Shown in pieces: positions 25,040 through 33,432 of a stretch of 64,000 nucleotides of DNA. How positions within the stretch are numbered: the first letter of the stretch is position 1; the number at the start of each line of letters is the position of its first letter. Origin of the DNA: CAVQCX01 sp963711095. Lineage in GTDB: Bacteria; Pseudomonadota; Gammaproteobacteria; Chromatiales; Chromatiaceae. The position numbers were made by a program, and so were the translations under genes. The stretch lies in the NCBI GenBank assembly GCA_963711095.1, contig CAVQCX010000030.1:186001-250000 (forward strand), written 5' to 3'. Under the pieces are notes generated by a model that searched no databases, was not told where the DNA came from, and saw nothing but the letters and a program-made list of their open reading frames with translations.

Positions 25040-25220
25040 GGAGTCAAGATCCCCTCGCGGGACAGGTTGCGAAGTGACCCGATCATGCCCCCGTATGTGG
25101 GAGGCGAGCCCCCTCGGCGATCCTGGCCCCGGAGTCAAGATCCCCTCGCGGGACAGGCTGTGAAGTGACCCGATCATGCCCCCGTATGTGGGAGGCGAGC
25201 CCCCTCGGCGATCCTGGCCC
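25040..25220. repeat. 91-bp tandem duplication
   Basis: Two units of 91 and 90 bases (25040-25130 and 25131-25220) run head to tail, each starting GGAGTCAAGATCCCCTCGCG and containing CCCGATCATGCCCCCGTATG. They differ only at a few bases (GGTTGCG against GGCTGTG) and at the end. There are no coding signs. It lies directly after radA. Confidence 0.92.
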
Positions 25221-25225
25221 GTGGC

Positions 25226-25312
25226 GTAGCCTGGATCGAGCCCAGCGAAATCCAGGACCTGGGGCAGGGGGCAGGTGGACCCCCGATTCCGCTCCGCTGC
25301 ATCCGGGCTACC
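25226..25312. repeat. Inverted pair of REP-like elements
   Basis: GTAGCCTGGATCGAGCCCAG (from 25226) and the reverse complement of GGTAGCCCGGATGCAGCGGA (ending 25312) are two units of one family facing each other, about 25 bases apart. A third unit of the family is at 28261-28288. The arrangement is that of a bacterial interspersed mosaic element. Confidence 0.75.
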
Positions 25313-25343
25313 GCCGTTGGCTGGTCCAGGATGCTAGAATGCC

Positions 25344-25361
25344 AAGACGTCACAACGTCTT
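25344..25361 (+). promoter_or_regulatory. Palindromic operator before the RHH gene
   Basis: AAGACGT and ACGTCTT flank a 4-base spacer, 11 bases before the start codon, next to TAGAAT (25335-25340), a good -10 box. The site is a plausible operator for autoregulation by the ribbon-helix-helix protein. Confidence 0.55.
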
Positions 25362-25371
25362 AGAGACACCC

Positions 25372-25644
25372 ATGGCGAGCCAAGCCGTCCGCTCCACACT
25401 CTATCTCGACCCGGGGCTGCATCAGGCCTTGCGCCTCAAGGCCGCTGCCAGTCATCGCAGCATGTCCGAGATCGTCAACGACGCCATTCGTGCCGCCCTG
25501 CGCGAGGACGAGGAAGATCTTGCCGCCTTCGGTGCACGCGCCAGCGAGAAGACCCTGAGCTACGAAGAGCTTCTGGCGCAGCTCAATGAGCCCCTGGGCC
25601 TGGGTCGCCACGGCATACTTGCGAATCGCCGCCCGATCCTCTGA
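25372..25644 (+). CDS. Ribbon-helix-helix (CopG-like) antitoxin-type regulator
   Basis: 90 residues. The N-terminus RSTLYLDPGLHQALRLKAAA then SHRSMSEIVNDAIRAALRED is a ribbon-helix-helix DNA-binding domain. The C-terminal 40 residues (EKTLSYEELLAQLNEPLG) would be the toxin-binding part. No toxin gene follows; a terminator comes next. It may be an orphan antitoxin or a stand-alone repressor. A palindrome at its promoter fits autoregulation. It follows the REP pair, in a region with signs of rearrangement. Confidence 0.8.
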   Translation: MASQAVRSTLYLDPGLHQALRLKAAASHRSMSEIVNDAIRAALREDEEDLAAFGARASEKTLSYEELLAQLNEPLGLGRHGILANRRPIL

Positions 25645-25668
25645 TTCTTGAGCGTCTCACATACTGAA

Positions 25669-25691
25669 AGCCCCCGGCAAAGCCGGGGGCT
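25669..25691. terminator. GC-rich hairpin between convergent genes
   Basis: AGCCCCCGGC, AAA and GCCGGGGGCT form a perfect 10-bp stem. There is no T-run on the plus strand. It lies between the convergent RHH and PQQ-propeller genes and may serve both. Confidence 0.65.
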
Positions 25692-25722
25692 GGTTACCAG
25701 TAAGACCCTATCTGGCTAGGCG

Positions 25723-27321
25723 TCATTCCGTGCCGAGAAGTCCGAAAACGGCGAGGCGGCGTCTGCCCCCTACGTACACCTTGCCGTTGGCAATCGTCGG
25801 CACTGAGAATTTTACGCCCGGCCCGATCTGATCCCGCAGGCCGGCCTGAGTGCTGTTATAGAGCTCCAGGGAGACGTCGGTGGCATCGTGGGCATGAAGG
25901 ATCGCTTGCTGGTCCGAGCCGAGCTCGATGGTCCAGACGATAGCGTTCGTCTGACCATTCGCCGAGATCGAAGGCGTTGGCCCTGGGAAACCGGCGACGT
26001 CGGACGATCGAGACGTCGGGCTCGGCAAAAGCAGGCCCGAGGAAAGCTGAAACCTGGCGAGCGTGTCGTCCGAGCCTTGCAAGTAGATCGACCCGTTCCA
26101 GTAAGCGGGGGTTGAGAATATGGATTGGACTGCATACGGGAGCGACTGGACGATCTGCGTATCGTCTGTCAGGTGATATTGGCCCATCCGATCGCGGTTG
26201 ACGAGGTAAATGGTTCCTGTCTTTCCGGCGCCGACGGCGAGGTGGGCTACCGGCCCCGGCTGGTCTGGGAGGAGCACGACGCCGCCTGACCCAAGATCGA
26301 GGTCCGTCAGCCTAAGGAGCAATTGGTCGAACGGCGTGAAATAGTCGGTCAGCGCCAGGCCGGCTCCGGGAGTCAGCTGAATGAACGAGTTCCCGAAATC
26401 ACGGCCCCCGGAATGGGCGTCGAAAGTGCCGTTGCCGGTCGTAGCATAGATCTTACCTGCCGCGTCGGCGGCGAGCCCTCCACCAGCCTGCCAAATTCCG
26501 CCGCGCGCGCCGTCGGGTGTGGTGTTGAAGACGGCAACCTGAGCGAGAGAGCTGGCGTCGTAGCCTATGACCCACCCGTGGTAGGGTCGGACGTCGCAGT
26601 GCCCGCCCCATGCGATGTAGACAACGCCTTTGTCAAGCAGCAGGGCAGCGCGTTGGTGCTGTCGCAGCGGCTTGAAGGGCACGGACACACCGTCGCCGCC
26701 GTCGCCCGTGCCTGGCACCGAAGCTGAGATGGTGACCGGGCTACCGGGCTTGTCGTCACCCGTTGTGATATCAAGGGCATGTAGACGGTGGAAGGTTCTG
26801 CCAAGCTCCATGGTGACTGCCACCAGGTACATGGTCCCGGTCGTGGCGTCTATGACCGGTGTGCCCGTGATGCCAATCAGGGGCACGAGGTCGTCGCATA
26901 GGGTAGCGCGGGCGGGTAGCGGGTGGACACCCAGGCGCCGAAAGCGCCTGTGCCACAAGGGTCGGGCGTTGTCCCCGGTATCCGAGTCGGCGTCGAACGC
27001 ATACACGCTGTCGTTCTCGGTGGCGACGTAGACGACATTGTGAGCCCCGCGATTTGGGATGGAAACCTCCGGAACATAAAGAGGTTGAGCGTAGACAAAG
27101 CCATCCACCTGCCGTTTGAACAGGAGCCCGAACAGGGATGAGCTTACGTTGGCGGCAGTTAGGATGGTCTCATCCAGGTTCGCGCCGGTCCGGCTGTTGT
27201 CGTTGTGATACGTGAGTACGCTCGGTTGGCCGAGCACCTGGCCGGAGCTGCAGCAGAGCAGCAGACCAGCCAACGGCCCAGCTTTCAGCAGCGCAAGCAT
27301 TCTTTCGCAGATTTGCCCCAT
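25723..27321 (-). CDS. Exported PQQ-like beta-propeller protein
   Basis: 532 residues. The ATG at 27321 follows AAGGAGGA and gives a signal peptide ending near SSGQVLGQP. The mature part is built of beta-propeller repeats: VVYVATENDSVYAFDADSDT, GTPVIDATTGTMYLVAVTME, GKIYATTGNGTFDA, GTIYLVNRDRMGQYH and GKVYVGGRRRLAVFGLLG. The motif Y-x-x-x-x-N-G/D-x-x-Y-A-F-D is typical of PQQ-dependent dehydrogenase-like repeats, but residues of a PQQ catalytic site were not identified, so it may be a structural propeller. A longer frame upstream lacks a ribosome site. Confidence 0.75.
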   Translation of the reverse strand: MGQICERMLALLKAGPLAGLLLCCSSGQVLGQPSVLTYHNDNSRTGANLDETILTAANVSSSLFGLLFKRQVDGFVYAQPLYVPEVSIPNRGAHNVVYVATENDSVYAFDADSDTGDNARPLWHRRFRRLGVHPLPARATLCDDLVPLIGITGTPVIDATTGTMYLVAVTMELGRTFHRLHALDITTGDDKPGSPVTISASVPGTGDGGDGVSVPFKPLRQHQRAALLLDKGVVYIAWGGHCDVRPYHGWVIGYDASSLAQVAVFNTTPDGARGGIWQAGGGLAADAAGKIYATTGNGTFDAHSGGRDFGNSFIQLTPGAGLALTDYFTPFDQLLLRLTDLDLGSGGVVLLPDQPGPVAHLAVGAGKTGTIYLVNRDRMGQYHLTDDTQIVQSLPYAVQSIFSTPAYWNGSIYLQGSDDTLARFQLSSGLLLPSPTSRSSDVAGFPGPTPSISANGQTNAIVWTIELGSDQQAILHAHDATDVSLELYNSTQAGLRDQIGPGVKFSVPTIANGKVYVGGRRRLAVFGLLGTE

Positions 27322-27590
27322 TGGGTCCTCCTTATTGTTTGGGTGCCGGAGGAAGCGCGGGAAACGAGAAACGGCGCGTGCGTACCGAGCCACTTACTCG
27401 TCCCACCGGACCATATGGTAGCACCGCTATGTTTGGCCGGGCCGCTGATGTGCCGGGCGAGGGGCATCTGTCTGCCGGCAGGCCAGTCGGGCCGTTGCAG
27501 CCGTCCCTAAGCCTGCTGCTGCGGATACAAACCGTCTAGGCTCTTTAGTTTCCGTCCGGCTAGCTCAATGACTGGATAGGTGCCTCACAG

Positions 27591-28025
27591 GTGAGCGCGT
27601 TGCAACGTTTTCAGGCCCTCGCGGATGCCGTTCTTATCTTCCATTTCAGTATCGTCACGTTCGTTGTCGGCGGCCTTGTGCTTATCGTCGTGGGCAATCT
27701 GCTTGCTTGGTCCTGGGTAAACAGGCTGTGGCTCCGTCTAGCACATCTGGGCGTCATCGCGGTGGTGGTCGCTGAGTCCTGGCTGGGCATGATGTGCCCC
27801 CTTACCACTCTGGAGTCCTGGTTGCGCGCCAAGGCTGGTCTGGGCGCATACGATCAAAGCTTTATTGGGCACTGGGTGCAACGGGTGCTGTTCTTTGATG
27901 CACCATCGTGGGTGTTTACGACCGTGTACACGATATTCGGCATTGGCGTTGCGGCAGTATGGTTTTGGTTTCCGCCAAGGACACGCCGGGACATCAAGAA
28001 GACGAAGGGGCCTGGGGCCGTCTGA
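27591..28025 (+). CDS. DUF2784 membrane protein
   Basis: 144 residues with four helices: ADAVLIFHFSIVTFVVGGLV, the LAHLGVIAVVVAESWLGMMC segment followed by PLTTLESWLRAKAG, and a last pair ending in AAVWFWFPPRTRRDIKK. The CPLTTLE motif after the third helix marks the DUF2784 family. It starts at GTG 27591 with only a weak ribosome site. Function unknown. Confidence 0.85.
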   Translation: MSALQRFQALADAVLIFHFSIVTFVVGGLVLIVVGNLLAWSWVNRLWLRLAHLGVIAVVVAESWLGMMCPLTTLESWLRAKAGLGAYDQSFIGHWVQRVLFFDAPSWVFTTVYTIFGIGVAAVWFWFPPRTRRDIKKTKGPGAV

Positions 28026-28425
28026 GATGTGGCGGCGGAAACGGCGGACCCGGCTCGGCGGAGGGGCCGCACGCTTGGGTCCCCGGGGGAGAGTCCTGTT
28101 GGGGGGAGGAGGCCAGGCGCCATGCCGTGGAGCGGCTGGTCGAGAATGCCACGGCGATGTGAGCGAACGGCATCCTGGAAACCGGAGTCAAGCGTTCAGG
28201 CTAGCAGTCAGTGCTGTAGGTGCGGACGCTGGGGTCCCTGGCACCCTTGCCCCAGCTCGTGGCTTTCGCTGCGCTCCATCCAGCCTACGACCGGGGTCGG
28301 AATCGCCCGGAGCGCTCGCCGCCCACAACGACGAGGATTACGGGGTGACTCCGCACCTGCGAGGCGAGGGGATCTCGACTTGCGTGATCCCTCCCGACAC
28401 GCGGGGCATCAGGTGCAGCGCTACG
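28026..28425. other. Spacer with one REP-like unit
   Basis: Apart from the REP-like unit at 28261-28288 I see no gene. Open frames in this stretch have no start signals and no family resemblance. Confidence 0.4.
28261..28288. repeat. REP-like unit
   Basis: The reverse complement reads GTAGGCTGGATGGAGCGCAG followed by CGAAAGCC, the same family as the pair at 25226-25312 (GTAGCCTGGAT..AGC.CAGCGAAATCC). Confidence 0.65.
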
Positions 28426-28827
28426 CTAGCTCCCCACCCCGAAATTCCGCAAGGCGGTACGGAAGGCGTTGAAGGGGCTGATGATGGCATCTCCGAGGAT
28501 GACGGCACAGCCGAACCAGTGAAAGAACGTCGGCGTGTGGTGGAGACCGACAATCAGGTAGGTCATCAGGACCGTGGCGACCATGACCGCCAGCACCGAG
28601 GTGATGATGTCGATCAGGAAGACCGCGCTGTCTATGTCCCCCGACTTGAAGAACTCGGCAAACAGCACGAACACGCAAAGGGCGAGGAACACATAGCCCG
28701 GTATGCTGCTCATGCTCAGGTCTGTTGCCTGGGCCACCACCATATAGATGATGATCAGGAAGGTCCAGGGGATCTTGTTGAACAGAGAGGACTTTCCCAG
28801 GCTGCCGGGAACACGCACATTGGCCAT
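28426..28827 (-). CDS. Hypothetical four-helix membrane protein
   Basis: 133 residues starting MANVRVPGSLGKSSLFNKIP behind GGAG at 28827. Helices are at about WTFLIIIYMVVAQA, YVFLALCVFVLFAEFF, and the long AVFLIDIITSVLAVMVATVL stretch that may be two; the C-terminus FGCAVILGDAIISPFNAFRT is partly amphipathic. I recognise no family by name. Related-looking proteins with a GDAxxSPFNAFRTALR ending occur in proteobacteria, as far as I can judge from memory. Confidence 0.7.
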   Translation of the reverse strand: MANVRVPGSLGKSSLFNKIPWTFLIIIYMVVAQATDLSMSSIPGYVFLALCVFVLFAEFFKSGDIDSAVFLIDIITSVLAVMVATVLMTYLIVGLHHTPTFFHWFGCAVILGDAIISPFNAFRTALRNFGVGS

Positions 28828-29855
28828 AATCGCAATCTCCAGGTCGGCGCGGACGGCCACCCGGCCATCCGCGCGTTAGCCATTATTGGGTCCGCTGCCA
28901 GACTTGCCGGCGCTGGCTTACCGCTTCCGCGCTCGGCCTGCCGGGGGCCGGCACGTCGATGGGGTCCACATCGACCTGGCGCCCGAAGGGGCTGTCCGGG
29001 TCATGAGCCTGCCGGCGCGGCTCCCGTCGACGTCCCGGTTCTGTTCGGTGTCGGTCAGCCAGTCGATGAAGACGGCAACGGTAACCGGGTCTGGCTTCAA
29101 AGCGGGTGGCAGGCCGAGATAATCCTAACCGATCGGCGCCGGAGACAACAGGTCGGGGAACACCATTCGCGAGCGGGAGACGGCGATCGAGAGGCCGTTC
29201 ACGGTCGCACGTCTTCGGAGCCATCGCATCTATTGGGATCTCGCGTCATGACATGGCAACAACCGTGCCGCGAGTCATGTCAGCCAGCCAGAGCCGGGCT
29301 CGGGTGGCCGCCCGGACGCGCTCGATCTCGGCGAGAGACCACTCTCCGCTGAACGGCAGGACTGTATGGGGGGCGAAGACGTCGAGACGGACGATTCGGT
29401 ATGCACGCCGCGGTCGTCCAGCGTCACCTGAAAGGGCTTTGCGCGTCCATCGTCTAAGGTGTGCCGGGTCACGGATTCCGCTGTCCAGACCCGGTGATGG
29501 ATCTCCCAGGCTCTCTGCAATGGAGGTGCTGTTTCCGGCACTAAGGATGCCATCCAAATGCCATGGTCGGCAAACCGGGCGCTTCATTACCCTCCCTGGT
29601 ACTGGATTCCGGTCAATCCATGGCCGGAATGACGGCAGCTGAATAGTCACGTCTAGGATTTGGTATTTGCACGCGGCGGGGGTGCTCGATGTACTGCCGA
29701 CGGTGCGCCCTCGATCTTTCGTGCGCCTCTTATCGACCGACAAGCCTTGGCGGGACATGCCTGGAGCTACACTTGGTCACGGTGGGGCGAATGGTGCGAG
29801 CGCGGACGCCGGCGACCAGGACCCCGATGCTTCTGACGTAGGAGGGCAAGCCGAT
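28828..29855. other. 1-kb spacer with at most one broken gene
   Basis: No solid gene lies between the membrane protein and the dihaem peroxidase. A minus-strand stretch reading PDPVTVAVFIDWLTDTEQNR (about 29020-29095) and the broken frame at 29246-29553 are the only sections with protein-like composition. Confidence 0.4.
29246..29553 (-). pseudogene. Possible small gene broken by a frameshift
   Basis: One frame gives MASLVPETAPPLQRAWEIHH then RVWTAESVTRHTLDDGRAKP. Another takes over near 29400 and gives YRIVRLDVFAPHTVLPFSGE then WSLAEIERVRAATRARLWLA up to a TGA. Joining them needs one added base and yields about 102 residues with sensible composition. It could be one real gene with a sequencing error, or chance. 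Family unknown. Confidence 0.3.
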
Positions 29856-31025
29856 ATGACCAGGGTTTCGCTATTGGGACAGGGCCGGACGAAATGCGGG
29901 GAGACGGGCAGGCCGAGCCCGTGGCGATGGCAGCGTGCGGTCGCCAATACCCTGAGAACCGTCGTGTTATCGGTGCTGGGCTGGAGCGTGTCGGCCCAGG
30001 CTGCAGCGCCGCTGCCGACGCCGGAGCAGGTGAAGGCGGTCATCGGACATCTGGGTCCGGTGCCTGTGCCGAAGGACAACCCGCTGAGCGCCGCGAAGGT
30101 TGCGCTGGGCCGGAAGCTGTTCACCGACCGGCGCCTGTCAGCAGACAGTAGCCGCTCGTGTCAGGACTGCCATCTGCCGGAGCACGGCTTCGCCGTGGCG
30201 GTGGCGGTGGGACCGGCCTATCCCACCCAGCACGAGCGTCGCAATTCCCCCACGCTGATCAACGTGGCGTATAACCGGCCGTTGATATGGGACGGGCGTG
30301 CGCCCGACCTCGATCGGCAGGCGCTGGGCCCGGTCAAGAATATTCTGCACATGAACAATAACGTGGACCTGCTGGCGGAACAGCTCAAGGTCGACAGCGA
30401 GTATCCGGCCGAATTTGCCAAGGCCTTCGGCGATGCTGAGATCACCGGTGAGCGTATCGGGCATGCCATTGCCAGTTACGAGCGAACCCTGGTGTTCGAT
30501 GACAGCCCCCTGGATCGCTATATGGATGGCGACGCACACGCGCTCGATGCTGCGCAGAACCGGGGGATGGGGCTGTTCTTCGGCAAGGGGGGCTGTATCC
30601 AGTGTCATCGTGGCGCCGATCTCACCGATAACCAGTTTCACGATCTCGGCGTGCCGGACGAGGCGATAGTCAGCGATCCGCAGGTCCTCGCCGCGATCCG
30701 TTTCGACGCCAAACGCACGGGGCTGCACGACTGGGCGCAGCTGCGCCACGACCCCGGGCGCGAGCTGGCGACCAAGGACCCGGCGGACCGCGGCAAGTTT
30801 CGCACCATGGGGCTGCGCAACATCGAGAGCTCCGCACCCTATATGCACAATGGTGCCCTGGCGACGTTGGACGCAGTGGTCGCCTTCTATAACCGGGGCG
30901 GCGGGGACGACCCGCACAAGAGTCCGCTGCTCAAGCCGCTGGGGCTGAGCGCCGGGGAGCAGAGCGATCTGGTCGCGTTCCTGCGTGCCCTGACCGGCCG
31001 GCAGCGCCAGATGAAGCTGGAGTGA
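29856..31025 (+). CDS. MauG/cytochrome c peroxidase family dihaem protein
   Basis: A 389-residue periplasmic electron-transfer enzyme. The ATG at 29856 follows AGGAGGG and gives a signal peptide ending VSAQAAA. Two c-type haem sites are present: CQDCH (about residue 105) in the N-terminal domain and CIQCH (about residue 248) in the second. Other family marks are LGRKLFTDRRLSAD, NSPTLINVAYNRPLIWDGRA, the GRIGHAIASYERTL-type helix and FRTMGLRNIESSAPYMHNGA, whose Met is a likely axial ligand. It may be a peroxidase or a MauG-like oxidase. No partner gene is adjacent. Confidence 0.93.
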   Translation: MTRVSLLGQGRTKCGETGRPSPWRWQRAVANTLRTVVLSVLGWSVSAQAAAPLPTPEQVKAVIGHLGPVPVPKDNPLSAAKVALGRKLFTDRRLSADSSRSCQDCHLPEHGFAVAVAVGPAYPTQHERRNSPTLINVAYNRPLIWDGRAPDLDRQALGPVKNILHMNNNVDLLAEQLKVDSEYPAEFAKAFGDAEITGERIGHAIASYERTLVFDDSPLDRYMDGDAHALDAAQNRGMGLFFGKGGCIQCHRGADLTDNQFHDLGVPDEAIVSDPQVLAAIRFDAKRTGLHDWAQLRHDPGRELATKDPADRGKFRTMGLRNIESSAPYMHNGALATLDAVVAFYNRGGGDDPHKSPLLKPLGLSAGEQSDLVAFLRALTGRQRQMKLE

Positions 31026-31288
31026 GTCGCGGGCCGCCAGCCCTCTTCAGGCCTGCGAGACAGTGAAGGAGGGAGAGGTGGACGCCGGTAAACCCGGCGC
31101 GAGCTTGCTTGCGCCGGCTAAGGGCGCCGGCCCGGGGCGTGCGGATTCCTAATCCCGCAGCGAAGCCCGCCGCGTCGAGCACCTGGCAGGCCAGCGCGGG
31201 GCTTTCCGGGAACGCTCGCTGGGCGATGCTACCGGGGATTCGGCGGTACACTTGGCCGGTCAGCGATCACGCGAGGGTGGCAGTCAAC

Positions 31289-31672
31289 ATGCTTGTCGAA
31301 ATGTGTACCGCCAAGATTCACCGGGCCAAGGTGACCGAGGCGAATGTGGGATACCTGGGGTCGGTGACCATCGACCGTGAGATCCTCGATGCGGCCGGGA
31401 TCGCAGAGTTTCAGATGGTCAACATCAACAGTCTGTCCAACGGGGTCCTGTGGCAGACCTACGCCCTGGCGGGCCCGCCGGGCAAGGGCGATCTCTGCCT
31501 CAATGGGCCGCCGGCACGCCATTTTCTGCCCGGAGATTTGGTGATCGTGATCGCCAAGGCGCTGGTGGATCGCGGCGAGCTAGCCGACGTCGAGCCGGTG
31601 GTGGTGTTCGTGGATGAGAAGAACCGGGTGAGCCGGGTCGAGCGCCACGCAAGACCGGCCGACGCGCCGTGA
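31289..31672 (+). CDS. panD: PanD-like pyruvoyl decarboxylase with altered substrate site
   Basis: 127 residues. The fold and self-processing residues of aspartate 1-decarboxylase are all there at E. coli numbering: Lys9, His11, the Gly24-Ser25 cleavage pair (NVGYLGSVTID), Thr57 and Tyr58. But Lys53-Arg54 of E. coli (NGKRFSTY) is Val53-Leu54 here (NGVLWQTY). Arg54 normally binds the aspartate carboxylate, so the substrate may differ. No panB or panC is nearby. Instead, the stop overlaps the start of an acyltransferase-like gene. An alternative start is ATG 31301. The gene symbol records homology, not proven function. Confidence 0.8.
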   Translation: MLVEMCTAKIHRAKVTEANVGYLGSVTIDREILDAAGIAEFQMVNINSLSNGVLWQTYALAGPPGKGDLCLNGPPARHFLPGDLVIVIAKALVDRGELADVEPVVVFVDEKNRVSRVERHARPADAP

Positions 31673-32775
31673 GCAGAATCGAGGTCGGCCTGGCCGGCCC
31701 ACGGGAGCGCGAGTCTTGTTACCGCCTGGCCTACGACATCTTCTGCGAAGAGATGGGCACTATGCGCGATCTGGCCGACCACGGCCGTCGCCTACTGCAA
31801 GATGAGCTGATCGCCCGCGCCCATGTCCTTTGTGCCCATGTGGACGGCGAGCTGGCAGGCACCGCCGGTGTCCTGCTCGGTGCGGACGGCCCGTTTCCCG
31901 GCGGCCTGGACCAAGGCTTCGATATTTCGCGTTTTCTGCCGTTGGTCGGGCGCGAGCACATGGCGCTCAACATCCGGTTCCTGGTCAAGGAGCGATTCCG
32001 CGGCTCGCGAGTGCCCTTCAAACTGATCGCGGCATCGGCCCGTTTTGTCGCCGAGCGATCGGTGCAGCTCACTTTCTGCGACTGCCAGCCCCACCTGCTG
32101 CCTTTGTACACCGGCCTCGGGTTTCGCTCCTGCGCCCCGCTGTTCGACCAGGAGGGCTTCGGCGTCATGGCCCCCTTGATGCTGATCACCGTCGATCTGG
32201 GACACATGCGGGCCATCCGCTCGCCCATCCTGTCCTGTTTTCCGCCGGATTCCGACGACCCAGGGCTGGCCGCCCGGGTCCTGGCGCTCCTGCCGCAATC
32301 TCCGGCTGCCCAGAGCACGGCGGAGGGAGCTGAAGAGGTCTGGTCGGAGGTCTTCGGGCTGCTGAGCCATCGGGAGGGAAAGGTCAATGCCCTCGAGGGT
32401 CTGTCCAAGCCGGAGGTCCAGGCGCTGTTCGAACAAGGAGAATTCCTCCGTTGCAGCAAGGGCCAGCAGCTGATCGGGGAAGGCCAGGGCACGCGGACGG
32501 TGTATCTGTTGATCGAGGGGTCGGCGGTGGTGCGCAAGCAGGGGCTGCCCATCGCCACCCTGGCCGAGGGCGAGATGTTCGGCGAGGCCGCCCTGCTGCT
32601 GGAATCGAAGCGCAGCGCGGATGTCGTGGCGAGCAGCGAATCGGCGCTGCTGGTCGCACTGAGCGAACGGACCCTGCACCGGCTGATCGAGTCGCACTCG
32701 CAATTGGCCGCCAAGTTCCTATGGAATCTGGCGAGGTCGCTGGCACTCAGGATGGCGGCCCAGCCGCCCGCCTGA
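31669..32775 (+). CDS. Acyltransferase (FeeM-like GNAT) fused to a cyclic-nucleotide-binding domain
   Basis: 368 residues, starting at GTG 31669 that overlaps the panD-like stop (GTGA). Residues about 1-180 resemble the GNAT/autoinducer-synthase-like N-acyl amino acid synthase fold: SCYRLAYDIFCEEMGTM, LAGTAGVLLG, LNIRFLVKERFRGSRVPFKL and the YTGLGFRSCAPLFDQEGFGV end. Residues about 245-360 form a cyclic-nucleotide-binding beta roll (GEFLRCSKGQQLIGEGQGTR, MFGEAALLLESKRSADVVAS). The phosphate-binding Arg-Ser pair (KRSA) is present. The layout implies acyl transfer gated by a small nucleotide. The product is unknown. Confidence 0.8.
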   Translation: MSRIEVGLAGPRERESCYRLAYDIFCEEMGTMRDLADHGRRLLQDELIARAHVLCAHVDGELAGTAGVLLGADGPFPGGLDQGFDISRFLPLVGREHMALNIRFLVKERFRGSRVPFKLIAASARFVAERSVQLTFCDCQPHLLPLYTGLGFRSCAPLFDQEGFGVMAPLMLITVDLGHMRAIRSPILSCFPPDSDDPGLAARVLALLPQSPAAQSTAEGAEEVWSEVFGLLSHREGKVNALEGLSKPEVQALFEQGEFLRCSKGQQLIGEGQGTRTVYLLIEGSAVVRKQGLPIATLAEGEMFGEAALLLESKRSADVVASSESALLVALSERTLHRLIESHSQLAAKFLWNLARSLALRMAAQPPA

Positions 32776-33164
32776 TGGGTGCCGATCGCGTGGCGCGAAG
32801 CCTCGGCATGGCCGTCCTGGCCTTGCTGCTGTATGGCGGCTGGGCCTTCCTGGCGAACCGGTCTCACGGAGCCATCGCCGGCCTGCGGGCATTCTCGGTT
32901 CAGGGCGCGTTGAGCTTCGTCTCGACGCTGACCATTACACTGCTCATGGAGATCTTGTTCGGCTGGCCTAGCCGACCGCTGACACGGTTCTCACTCGCCT
33001 TCTTAGGGGCGTGTGCCGTCATGGTCACGGCAACGATCGGCGCTCACTGGCTCGCCGGCACGCCCGAGCTGTGGGCGACCACCGCGCCAGTGCTTGCGAT
33101 CGGCACGGGCTATTGCGCGAGCTACAGCCTGGGCTTGACGCACCTGAAGGTCCCGGCGACATAA
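32775..33164 (+). CDS. Small membrane protein, third gene of the PanD-like operon
   Basis: 129 residues starting at ATG 32775, which overlaps the previous stop (TGATG). Four helices: MAVLALLLYGGWAFLA, GALSFVSTLTITLLMEILFG, FSLAFLGACAVMVTATIGAH and TAPVLAIGTGYCASYSLGLT. There are no catalytic motifs. The tight coupling suggests work with the acyltransferase, perhaps as a membrane anchor or exporter, which is inference. Confidence 0.75.
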   Translation: MGADRVARSLGMAVLALLLYGGWAFLANRSHGAIAGLRAFSVQGALSFVSTLTITLLMEILFGWPSRPLTRFSLAFLGACAVMVTATIGAHWLAGTPELWATTAPVLAIGTGYCASYSLGLTHLKVPAT

Positions 33165-33432
33165 ACACCCGGGGCGCCGGCGAGCCCCGGAAGCAGCGCT
33201 TGGCCTGGGCGCTGTGGGTCTGAGAAGCAGTCTCCGGCCCCGCCCTTGGCCCGGGCGCGGGGTCATCGAGCCTGGCCGGGGCCGTTCCGCGGCCGCCGCT
33301 GGCGGGCAGTCTCCCGGGGCGGCGATAATTCGGCTCCTCTGAGCCCAGCGCCGGAGCACTGGGGCCGGAGCACCAGGCCGCTCGGCCCTCGCCGCTCTGG
33401 CCGCGCCAGTGCCGGCACCGCGACGGAGATCC

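Noticed and set aside
23519..25177. A 552-codon frame antisense to radA
   Set aside because: Shadow of radA with biased composition and no start signal.
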